A stretch of DNA of 8,890 bases from Sulfurovum sp. (GTDB taxonomy: Bacteria > Campylobacterota > Campylobacteria > Campylobacterales > Sulfurovaceae). Numbering within the stretch: the first letter of the stretch is position 1; each line of letters starts with the position of its first letter. The DNA is taken from the NCBI GenBank assembly GCA_026983895.1, contig JALSTF010000204.1:1-8890 (forward strand), read 5' to 3'. Positions 1-5,789 of this stretch are shown here, one piece after another. Under the pieces are notes generated by a model. That model had not been told where the DNA came from, searched no databases, and was given only the letters and a program-made list of their open reading frames with translations. Position numbers and translations under genes: made by a program.

Positions 1-1482
1 AAAAAAAATTCGCACAAAGCCCCCATCTCTATTTACGAAGTGCATTTGGGATCATGGAGACGCAAAGTGGAGGAAGACAACCGTTTTTTGACCTATGTGG
101 AATCCGCAGAAGAACTGGCATGTTATGTGACAGAGATGCATTACACCCATGTAGAAGTCATGCCGGTCATGGAGTATCCGTTCGAGGGATCGTGGGGGTA
201 CCAGACCACCGGATATTTTGCACCGACCTCACGCTACGGTACACCCCATCAGTTCATGGAATTTGTAGACATTATGCACCAGAACGGTATCGGTGTTATT
301 TTGGACTGGGTCCCTTCCCATTTCGTGAATGACGGCCATGGACTCATGAATTTTGACGGTACCTGTCTGTATGAGCATGCAGACCCCAGAAAAGGCTACC
401 ACCCCGAATGGAAAAGTGCCATATTTAATTATGACAGAAATGAAGTACGGGCGTTTCTTGTCAGTTCGGCGATGTTCTGGCTCGATCTTTATCATGCAGA
501 CGGGATCAGGGTGGACGGTGTCGCTTCTATGCTGTATCTTGACTATGCAAGGGAAGAGGGGGAGTGGGTACCGAACGAAGACGGCAGCAATATCAACCGC
601 GGTGCCGTAAGATTCTTGCAGGATTTGAATACAGCGGTCTATAAAACGTTTCCGGACATCATCATGGCTGCCGAAGAGTCTACCAATTATTCCATGGTCA
701 CAGGTATGGTCGATAAAGGCGGACTGGGCTTTGCCTATAAATGGAATATGGGCTGGATGCACGATATACTGAAATATATGAAAGAAGAACCCTTTTTCAG
801 GCAATACCATCATCAAGACTTGACATTCAGTTTCGTATATATGTTCCATGAAAAATATATCCTGCCTTTAAGCCATGACGAAGTCGTGCACATGAAGGGT
901 TCTCTTGTCAATAAAATGCCGGGAGACAATGAGAAAAAATTTGCGAATTTAAGAGCATTGTATGGACTTATGATGGCACATCCGGGGAAGAAACTGCTTT
1001 TCATGGGAGGAGAGTTCGCCCAGTTTAACGAGTGGCACTATGAACAGAGCCTTGACTGGCATCTGCTCGGTTTTTCGGGACATCGCGGCGTACAAAATGT
1101 GGTCAGAACACTGAACCGGCTTTACGCTGAAGAACCATCGCTGCACAGAAATGATGTGATCAATGAAGGCTTTTCCTGGATAGATGAAAATGATGCAGCC
1201 GCAAATGTGATTGCCTTTGTGAGAAAGGGTGCGAAAAATCAGGCACCTATTGTCATCATATGCAATTTTGCAGACAAAACGCATGTGAACTATCCTCTGG
1301 GATTACCAGCAAAAGGCACATACCTGGAACTGTTTAATTCTGATCATGAAGATTTCGGCGGCAGCACCACAGCAAAGCCCCGCCGTATAAAGTCCATAGC
1401 AAAAGAACGGCATGGGCGCAAGCAGATGCTGGAGCTTACACTGCCGCCCCTGAGTGTGGTCTATTTGAAAAAAATAAAATGA
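1..1482 (+). CDS. glgB: 1,4-alpha-glucan (glycogen) branching enzyme, 5' end outside window
   Basis: Transfers short alpha-1,4-glucan chains to form alpha-1,6 branches in glycogen; cytoplasmic, GH13 family. The reading frame is open from base 1 (KKNSHKAPISIYEVHLGSW), so the GTG at 40 is internal and not the start. 493 residues are visible; the missing part would be the N-terminal CBM48 domain (family length roughly 630-730). GH13 conserved regions appear in order: DWVPSHF (about 304-324), DGIRVDGVASMLYLDY with the nucleophile Asp at 514-516, AEEST with the acid/base Glu at 673-675, and LPLSHDEVVH with the transition-state Asp at 877-879. The end (PPLSVVYLKK) is the usual C-terminal beta domain. 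Region I has Ser and region II has Gly where Ala or Gly is commoner; neither is catalytic. It lies 10 bases before pgi and is presumably the distal part of a glycogen operon that begins upstream. Confidence 0.97.
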   Translation, partial: KKNSHKAPISIYEVHLGSWRRKVEEDNRFLTYVESAEELACYVTEMHYTHVEVMPVMEYPFEGSWGYQTTGYFAPTSRYGTPHQFMEFVDIMHQNGIGVILDWVPSHFVNDGHGLMNFDGTCLYEHADPRKGYHPEWKSAIFNYDRNEVRAFLVSSAMFWLDLYHADGIRVDGVASMLYLDYAREEGEWVPNEDGSNINRGAVRFLQDLNTAVYKTFPDIIMAAEESTNYSMVTGMVDKGGLGFAYKWNMGWMHDILKYMKEEPFFRQYHHQDLTFSFVYMFHEKYILPLSHDEVVHMKGSLVNKMPGDNEKKFANLRALYGLMMAHPGKKLLFMGGEFAQFNEWHYEQSLDWHLLGFSGHRGVQNVVRTLNRLYAEEPSLHRNDVINEGFSWIDENDAAANVIAFVRKGAKNQAPIVIICNFADKTHVNYPLGLPAKGTYLELFNSDHEDFGGSTTAKPRRIKSIAKERHGRKQMLELTLPPLSVVYLKKIK

Positions 1483-1492
1483 AGGAAGGACA

Positions 1493-2743
1493 ATGATCGA
1501 ATACAAAAATGATTTTATATGGAAAGCGGATGCAGATATCACACAGGCTATGGAGAATGCGTTTAAAAAGATCGTGGAGGAAAAAGAAAACGGTGTTTCC
1601 GGCTATTTTACTTTGGGCAGTGATTCTCTGCCCGTTATGGAAGATGCATGCAGCTATGCTGCTGCCAATCCGTATGTCAAAGAGACTGATACCATAGTTG
1701 TCATAGGTATCGGAGGTTCATCTCTCGGAACGAAAGCGATCGATTCTATTTTTAAATACCAAAATAAAAATGTAAAAAAGATGATCTTTCTGGAAAATCC
1801 AGACGAGATAGACCTCTCGGAAAAACTTTCAAAAATAGAGAGGGACAAAACCCTGTTCGTCGTTGTTTCAAAATCGGGTTCAACGATCGAAACGATATCT
1901 ATATTTAAAGAGATCATATTTAAATTTTCTCTTGATTATGCCGATGCCGACAAAGATCATATCATGGTTATCACGGACCGGGGGTCTGTGCTGGATCAGT
2001 TTGCAGGGGCTTACGGTATAAAAGCATATCATATTCCTGCAAATGTCGGAGGACGTTTTTCTGTTTTGAGTGCCGTGGGTGTTGTACCGCTGAGTATTGC
2101 GGGCTATGATGTTAAAAGCATCCTGGAAGGGGCTTCTGCCACGGCAGAGAGGTTTTTTGCCCAAAAAGAAAACCATATCGTGAAAAAAGCAGCATTTTTC
2201 ACACAATACAGAGAAAGTGCTTCCATCAATGTGCTTTTCTCTTATGCTACCTGTCTCGAAGATTTTACCAAATGGTATGTTCAGCTGTGGGGTGAATCTC
2301 TGGGCAAAATAAATGCTTGTGAAAATCATACAGGGCTTACGCCCATCGGGCATATCGGTTCAGTCGATCAGCACTCGTTCCTGCAGCTCATCATGCAGGG
2401 GCCGAGAGACAAGACAGTGACCTTTATCAAAGTTTATGATTTTGAAAAAGAGATGAAAGTTCCGGATATCACATTGAAGTTCATAGAAAAAACAGACTAT
2501 ATCAACGGCTACAGCTTTAATGAATTGATCGATGGAGAGTGTGAAGCCACAAAAGAGAGTATTATCAAACAAGGCATCAACGTAGACAGTATTACACTGG
2601 ATTCTCTAAGTGAAAAAAATATAGGAAGCCTGATCATCTATTATGAACTGCTTACGTCTCTGTGCGGTATTATGCTGCATATCAATACCTATGATCAACC
2701 CGGTGTAGAACTCGGGAAAGAGATCCTGCAGAAAAAGTTTTAG
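1493..2743 (+). CDS. pgi: glucose-6-phosphate isomerase
   Basis: Interconverts glucose 6-phosphate and fructose 6-phosphate in the cytoplasm, joining gluconeogenesis/glycolysis to glycogen synthesis. 416 residues, the compact form seen in Campylobacter-like bacteria rather than the roughly 550-residue enterobacterial form. Visible motifs: phosphate-binding VIGIGGSSLGTKAI (residues 70-83), the SIS-domain loop VVSKSGSTIET (124-134), GGRFSVLSAVGVVPLS (186-201) with Arg188, LWGESLGK (265-272) with the catalytic Glu268, VDQHS (291-295) with the catalytic His294, and the C-terminal signature YDQPGVELGK (400-409) ending in Lys409. All active-site residues are present, so the enzyme should work. The ATG at 1493 is preceded by a tandem Shine-Dalgarno AAGGAAGGA (1482-1490) that begins on the last base of the glgB stop codon, so the two genes are very likely co-transcribed and perhaps translationally coupled. 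Confidence 0.97.
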   Translation: MIEYKNDFIWKADADITQAMENAFKKIVEEKENGVSGYFTLGSDSLPVMEDACSYAAANPYVKETDTIVVIGIGGSSLGTKAIDSIFKYQNKNVKKMIFLENPDEIDLSEKLSKIERDKTLFVVVSKSGSTIETISIFKEIIFKFSLDYADADKDHIMVITDRGSVLDQFAGAYGIKAYHIPANVGGRFSVLSAVGVVPLSIAGYDVKSILEGASATAERFFAQKENHIVKKAAFFTQYRESASINVLFSYATCLEDFTKWYVQLWGESLGKINACENHTGLTPIGHIGSVDQHSFLQLIMQGPRDKTVTFIKVYDFEKEMKVPDITLKFIEKTDYINGYSFNELIDGECEATKESIIKQGINVDSITLDSLSEKNIGSLIIYYELLTSLCGIMLHINTYDQPGVELGKEILQKKF

Positions 2744-2744
2744 T

Positions 2745-2764
2745 CCGGAGCCTGTAAGCTCCGG
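2745..2764. terminator. hairpin terminator shared by convergent pgi and yfdX-family gene
   Basis: A perfect 7-bp GC-rich stem, CCGGAGC (2745-2751) and GCTCCGG (2758-2764), with a 6-base loop CTGTAA. It starts two bases after the pgi stop and ends six bases before the stop of the opposing gene. On the + strand it is followed by TATATTTTA, and on the - strand by ACTAAAACTTTTT, so it can act in both directions, though neither U tract is ideal. Confidence 0.75.
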
Positions 2765-2770
2765 TATATT

Positions 2771-3904
2771 TTACTGATACGGATTGTTCTTGTCTTCCTT
2801 ATTGATCGTTTTCACCTCGTTGGGGGTTTCTACTTCTTTTACGTCTTTCTTTACCTCTTTGTTAAAGGCAGATGAGTCCATTTTCGTTTTGAACGCATCT
2901 TTGTCCATGGTCTCTTCAACTTTTGCCGCTGCTGCTGCATGGTCTTTCACGGAGGAGGGATTGTTGAGTGCTTTCTGCTCTTTTGCCCCCACACTGTCAG
3001 GCAGTCCACTATTTGATATTGAAGAATATGGAGAAGCGACTTTTACTTTGCTTATATGTGTTTTTGCGACGATGTTCTTGATATCGTTCTTCAGTGTTTC
3101 ATAAAGTTTTTCGACATGGTTTTTGCCCTTGATCTCTTGTTTTATCTGTGAGATTTCTTTTTCAACGTGTTTGTACACCGCAGCATATTTTGAAGTATAG
3201 CCCAAAAGTTCTGCACGTTTTATCTCTTCCTGTGCCGCAGCAAGGAGTTTTTGGGCATCGGCTTTTTTCGTCTTATCGAGTTTGGAAGCTTCAGTGATAA
3301 GGTCCTGTATAACAAGAAGTGGAGTAGGAATGACCACTTTTGTAGTGACAAGACTTCCCAGAGCGGTGGTCAATGCGGCAACCGCTTTGTTGATATTTCC
3401 TTTTTGAAGTGCTTCATACGCCTGTTTGGTCGCAACCGGATAAAGATCCATAGGAATGGAGACTACCATGATGTCCAGCTCATCTTTTAACGGTACAAGG
3501 GTGTCTATGGCAGCCTGGGTATCGTGTACCTCAAGCAGTTTTTGTGCCCATTTTATCCTTTTTGCGATCATGTCTGCATTGCCGGTAAATTCAAATATCT
3601 GCACCTGTTCATCGATGGGTACCAGCCCCAGCGCAGGATTTTTTTTCAGTGCTGTGTCAAAAGAAGTTGTTGCTTTCTCCAGGAGTTTTGTAGCTGTATC
3701 GTTCTGCTTTTTCTGCAATGCAGCCAAGGCCGAGAAAGTATCCTGTAGACCCTCTACGATCTCTTTTGGAGCTTGCTTGGTGTTTTTGTTATGCTGCTGT
3801 ACTGCATTTTGCATCAAAATCCTGTGATCTGTTTTCGCCTGTAGCAGCGTGCTGCTCAGAAGAAGTCCGCATGTCAATGTTGAAAGTAACCATTTTTGTT
3901 TCAT
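2771..3904 (-). CDS. exported YfdX-family protein with long charged C-terminal tail
   Basis: 377 residues. Residues 1-23 are a Sec signal peptide: a KQK start, the hydrophobic stretch LLSTLTCGLLLSSTLLQA, and likely cleavage after Ala23. The mature protein is therefore periplasmic. Residues about 44-235 are alpha-helical and match the YfdX family: paired helices with LQKKQNDTATKLLEKA (63-78), LYPVATKQAYEALQKGN (154-170), and the diagnostic LGSLVTTKVVIPTPLLVIQDLI (182-203). E. coli YfdX is about 211 residues and belongs to the EvgAS acid/drug-stress regulon; its biochemical role is unsettled. Here about 75 residues after position 300 form a Lys/Glu/Asp/Ala-rich, probably disordered tail. The ATG is supported by AAGGA at 3911-3915. 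It is monocistronic, convergent with pgi and divergent from the Crp/Fnr regulator, which may control it. The family call is from memory of the motif. Confidence 0.83.
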   Translation of the reverse strand: MKQKWLLSTLTCGLLLSSTLLQAKTDHRILMQNAVQQHNKNTKQAPKEIVEGLQDTFSALAALQKKQNDTATKLLEKATTSFDTALKKNPALGLVPIDEQVQIFEFTGNADMIAKRIKWAQKLLEVHDTQAAIDTLVPLKDELDIMVVSIPMDLYPVATKQAYEALQKGNINKAVAALTTALGSLVTTKVVIPTPLLVIQDLITEASKLDKTKKADAQKLLAAAQEEIKRAELLGYTSKYAAVYKHVEKEISQIKQEIKGKNHVEKLYETLKNDIKNIVAKTHISKVKVASPYSSISNSGLPDSVGAKEQKALNNPSSVKDHAAAAAKVEETMDKDAFKTKMDSSAFNKEVKKDVKEVETPNEVKTINKEDKNNPYQ

Positions 3905-3937
3905 TTTCTATCCTTTTTTAGTGAAGTGATACCAAGA

Positions 3938-3943
3938 AGTATA
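3938..3943 (-). promoter_or_regulatory. candidate -10 box for the YfdX-family gene
   Basis: On the - strand the hexamer reads TATACT, one mismatch from TATAAT. It would place transcription start near 3931, about 27 bases before the ATG. No good -35 box lies 16-18 bases upstream, as expected for Campylobacterota or for an activator-dependent promoter. See the palindrome at 3962-3983. Confidence 0.4.
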
Positions 3944-3961
3944 TGGGAAGAAGGTTATCGC

Positions 3962-3983
3962 TTCTGTAAGCTGGCTAACAGAA
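3962..3983. promoter_or_regulatory. 22-bp interrupted palindrome, candidate activator site for the YfdX-family gene
   Basis: Left half TTCTGTAAGCT (3962-3972) and right half GGCTAACAGAA (3973-3983); 9 of 11 base pairs are symmetric, the exceptions being 3968/3977 and the central pair. If the TATACT at 3938-3943 is the -10 box, the palindrome is centred at -41.5. That is the position where class II Crp/Fnr activators bind, and 22 bp is the usual length of their sites. The half-site does not match the E. coli CRP (TGTGA) or FNR (TTGAT) consensus. What binds it is unknown. Confidence 0.45.
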
Positions 3984-4051
3984 TGAAAAATATGCAAAAA
4001 GAAAAAAGAAAACAGCGTCATGGGAGAGGTGGTTTTTCAGATTAATTTAAG

Positions 4052-4057
4052 TATAAT
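4052..4057 (+). promoter_or_regulatory. -10 box for the Crp/Fnr-family gene
   Basis: A perfect TATAAT preceded by A/T-rich sequence (ATTAATTTAAG) and no recognisable -35 box, which is typical of vegetative promoters in Campylobacterota. Predicted transcription start is near 4064, giving a leader of about 32 bases. Confidence 0.65.
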
Positions 4058-4058
4058 C

Positions 4059-4078
4059 ATTACATCTATGAATGTAAT
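4059..4078. promoter_or_regulatory. palindrome over the predicted transcription start of the regulator gene, candidate autorepression site
   Basis: A perfect 7-bp inverted repeat, ATTACAT (4059-4065) and ATGTAAT (4072-4078), around a 6-base spacer CTATGA. The spacing resembles the N6 of CRP sites, but the half-site differs from TGTGA. It begins one base after the TATAAT box, so a protein bound here would block transcription. This suggests negative autoregulation by the gene product, but a binding protein cannot be identified from sequence. Confidence 0.45.
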
Positions 4079-4080
4079 AA

Positions 4081-4088
4081 GGGGGGGG
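4081..4088 (+). repeat. G8 homopolymer acting as the Shine-Dalgarno of the regulator gene
   Basis: Eight consecutive G residues lie seven bases before the ATG at 4096, in the position of the ribosome binding site; AAGG at its left edge supplies the Shine-Dalgarno core. Poly-G tracts of about this length and longer are known contingency loci in Campylobacter. A change in length here would alter leader spacing and structure without a coding frameshift. Confidence 0.7.
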
Positions 4089-4095
4089 AACGACT

Positions 4096-4815
4096 ATGGA
4101 TAGCCAAACATTTTTACGTGAACGTGCCTGCAAGGTCTTGCGTGACTCTTTTCTTTTTGGGAATCTTAAAGAAACTGTACGCTGTGGGCTTGTGGACGAA
4201 TGTACGGAGCTTTACTGGAAAAAAGGAGATACTGTCGATGTGGACGGGGGTATGCAGTATCTTCATATTATTGTAAGCGGTCGGCTCAAGATCACGCAGA
4301 TCGATCCTGAGAGCGGACGGAGTCTAGCGCTTTTTTTATTGAAAGAGGGAGATATCTTCGATGTTTTTTCTCTGCTTGACGGTAAAGAACATATCGTTTT
4401 TCCCGTTCCTCTGGACCATATGGAACTGCTTTCCATACCGTTGCTCCGTGCCAGGGAATGGATAGAGGAACATGCTGCGTTCAATAAACGTTTTCTTCCC
4501 TATCTTGGTGACCGTATGCGGGAACTTGAAGCGTTCGGTGAATCTCTTGTCTTTCACGATACAACCACAAGGCTTGCCAACCTTATACTGAAACATACAG
4601 ATACATGCCCTACAGAGAATGAACACTATCCAGTAAAACTCATCAACAACCTTTCGCATGAATCGCTCGCCGAAATGATCGGTTCTGTGCGTTCAGTGGT
4701 AAGCACCCAGATGCATAAACTCAAAGAAGAGAAGGTGATCATCAGCAAGAGAGGGCATCTTGCAGTCAAAAACCTTGAGCACCTTTTCCAAAAATGTGAA
4801 CACTTTAAACGCTAG
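4096..4815 (+). CDS. Crp/Fnr-family transcriptional regulator
   Basis: 239 residues, normal length for the family. Residues about 20-130 form the cyclic-nucleotide-binding-like beta-barrel (LHIIVSGRLKITQID at 56-70, then the glycine turn LLKEGDIFDVFSLL at 81-94). A dimerisation helix follows (about 130-150), then a C-terminal HTH_Crp winged helix whose helix-turn-helix is HESLAEMIGSVRSVVSTQM (188-206). It lacks the FNR-type N-terminal iron-sulfur cysteine cluster; cysteines are at 12, 30, 36, 171 and 234, and I cannot assign a ligand. Aligned by eye to E. coli CRP, Arg180 is kept, but Glu181 and Arg185 of the recognition helix become Ser200 and Thr204, so the operator should differ from TGTGA/TTGAT. 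The ATG follows a G8 Shine-Dalgarno. It is divergent from the YfdX-family gene, a likely target. Its stop codon overlaps that of the convergent gene by sharing CTAG. Confidence 0.92.
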   Translation: MDSQTFLRERACKVLRDSFLFGNLKETVRCGLVDECTELYWKKGDTVDVDGGMQYLHIIVSGRLKITQIDPESGRSLALFLLKEGDIFDVFSLLDGKEHIVFPVPLDHMELLSIPLLRAREWIEEHAAFNKRFLPYLGDRMRELEAFGESLVFHDTTTRLANLILKHTDTCPTENEHYPVKLINNLSHESLAEMIGSVRSVVSTQMHKLKEEKVIISKRGHLAVKNLEHLFQKCEHFKR

Positions 4816-5138
4816 TCTACAGTAACGATATCGACGAGTTCTACACCGTCACACTCTTTTTTGAAGCGTTTGTGTTTTTTGGCATCTTCTTCCGCAAGTT
4901 CAAGAAGATCGGCAAAATCGTTTTTGCTCGCCATGAATTCAAAGATATTCTTATGGCTTTTGATCAAAAGAGGTATGTCTTCTCTGCTTTGTACATCGAT
5001 ATTGCGCAAGCCTTTGGCAAATTCGCTTTTAATCACTTTGAGCACTTTTTCATTCTCAAGAATATCTTTGAGTTCCAGTTCGATGTGCACATCGTTCCTG
5101 CACATCACCGTATAGCTGACTTTTATCATACCTTCCAT
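4812..5138 (-). CDS. small protein of unknown function
   Basis: 108 residues, not recognised. It is predicted soluble and cytoplasmic: no signal peptide or membrane segment. It begins with a likely beta strand (KVSYTVMCR, 6-14), then alternating helices (LKDILENEKVLKVIKSEFAKG, about 23-43, and FADLLELAEEDAKKHKRFKK, 75-94), and ends with a hydrophobic/acidic strand (GVELVDIVTVD). Cysteines are at 13 and 96. The codon pattern is coherent along the whole frame. The ATG at 5138 is preceded by GGAGAG (5143-5148) at four bases; the in-frame ATG at 5129 has its GGAAGG too close, so the first is preferred but not certain. It runs tail to tail with the Crp/Fnr gene with no room for a terminator, so the two transcripts must overlap. 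The next gene upstream on the same strand ends 77 bases away, so it may be a separate unit. Confidence 0.8.
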   Translation of the reverse strand: MEGMIKVSYTVMCRNDVHIELELKDILENEKVLKVIKSEFAKGLRNIDVQSREDIPLLIKSHKNIFEFMASKNDFADLLELAEEDAKKHKRFKKECDGVELVDIVTVD

Positions 5139-5165
5139 CTTTCTCTCCGTCGTGGTATATGAGAA

Positions 5166-5171
5166 ATGATA
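5166..5171 (-). promoter_or_regulatory. possible -10 box for the small gene at 4812-5138
   Basis: Reads TATCAT on the - strand, 27 bases before the ATG. Upstream on the same strand are T-tracts of nine and six (5173-5200), the phased T-rich pattern favoured by Campylobacterota promoters. A TTGACA (5201-5206) lies too far away (29 bases) to be its -35. The T-tracts could instead help end transcription of the upstream gene, although I see no stem. Confidence 0.3.
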
Positions 5172-5215
5172 GGGTATTTTGAAAAAAAAAGCAAAAAAGA
5201 TGTCAAATTGTCATA

Positions 5216-5635
5216 TTATCTGCTTACGATACCTTTGTTGATATAATAGACATCCTGGTAAATATTTAAACCTGCGGAATCTTCTTTCGCACGATAGTCA
5301 CAGACGGTCATCCATCCCTGATCGGTCTGTTTCAGTGGGGTGCAGCGCAGTTCGACCACCGCTTCGGGATGCTTGAAATGTTTTTTCCAGTAATTCTGCA
5401 CAAGTACAGGTGTGCCTGTGCTGTAGCGTATCTTGGGTTTTTCCCCGAACTTTTCTACATATTTGCGCATGGCTTCAGCCTCTTTGGCGGAAAGTGTTTT
5501 CATCTCAGTATTCTTTTCTTCAATATACTGGTCCATTGCATTCTCAGGCGAATGGCTGGAAGGGTGTACCATCCAGAGCGGAGCTGTGAGCCACAGTATG
5601 AAAGCGATAAGGATCAAAAATATATATTTTATCAT
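5216..5635 (-). CDS. membrane-anchored small protein of unknown function
   Basis: 139 residues, not recognised. Residues 4-22 are a strong hydrophobic segment (YIFLILIAFILWLTAPLWM) after MIK, so the protein is either N-terminally anchored with its bulk in the periplasm, or cleaved; there is no clear cleavage site or lipobox. The rest has an amphipathic acidic/basic helix (residues about 31-66, rich in Glu and Lys), then a mixed segment with several aromatic residues and two cysteines, Cys98 (ELRCTP) and Cys112 (MTVCDYR), spaced as a possible periplasmic disulfide in a beta hairpin. The ATG has a good AAGGAG (5644-5649) eight bases upstream. It is divergent from the MscS-family gene across 154 bases, so the two may share regulation. 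The reading is confident as a gene, but the function is unknown. Confidence 0.82.
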   Translation of the reverse strand: MIKYIFLILIAFILWLTAPLWMVHPSSHSPENAMDQYIEEKNTEMKTLSAKEAEAMRKYVEKFGEKPKIRYSTGTPVLVQNYWKKHFKHPEAVVELRCTPLKQTDQGWMTVCDYRAKEDSAGLNIYQDVYYINKGIVSR

Positions 5636-5671
5636 AAAAGGTGCTCCTTTCTATCATCAATGCTTCTCTGT

Positions 5672-5677
5672 ATTTTA
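5672..5677 (-). promoter_or_regulatory. possible -10 box for the membrane-anchored gene at 5216-5635
   Basis: TAAAAT on the - strand, 36 bases before the ATG, without a clear -35 box. An imperfect inverted repeat CCAAA-N10-TTTGG (5688-5707) lies just upstream; its arms are short and it may be chance. Confidence 0.3.
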
Positions 5678-5752
5678 TCGCAAGGTGCCAAAAATATCGC
5701 TATTTGGATCATTTTCACAGAGGCATATCGGTGAGTTTTGTAAAAAATCGAG

Positions 5753-5758
5753 TATAAT
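5753..5758 (+). promoter_or_regulatory. -10 box for the MscS-family gene
   Basis: A perfect TATAAT in the context CGAGTATAATTAAA, with T-rich sequence upstream (GTTTTG at 5735-5740) and no consensus -35 box. Predicted start is near 5765. This leaves almost no leader for the ATG at 5772 and about 25 bases for the ATG at 5790, which supports the latter as the gene start. Confidence 0.6.
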
Positions 5759-5789
5759 TAAAAAAAACTTGATGAAGATGAGAGGGAAG

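Noticed and set aside
229..849. 206-residue - strand frame opposite glgB
   Set aside because: It lies wholly inside a strongly conserved enzyme gene and its translation shows no recognisable domain or Shine-Dalgarno.
40..1482. GTG at 40 as the start of the branching enzyme
   Set aside because: The same frame is open to base 1 and encodes the conserved KAPISIYEV segment just before it; the real start lies outside the window.
1880..2353. 157-residue - strand frame opposite pgi
   Set aside because: It is a shadow of the conserved isomerase gene with no independent support.
5201..5213. Direct repeat TGTCA-N3-TGTCA and a - strand TTGACA
   Set aside because: The arms are only five bases, and TTGACA is 29 bases from the nearest -10-like box, too far to be a -35 element; likely chance in A/T-rich sequence.
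5688..5707. Inverted repeat CCAAA-N10-TTTGG between divergent genes
   Set aside because: Five-base arms with a ten-base unsymmetrical centre and no meaningful distance to either candidate promoter.
5433..5789. In-frame N-terminal extension of the MscS-family protein
   Set aside because: It overlaps the opposing gene, spans the TATAAT promoter, and lacks domain character; the signal peptide starts at 5790.
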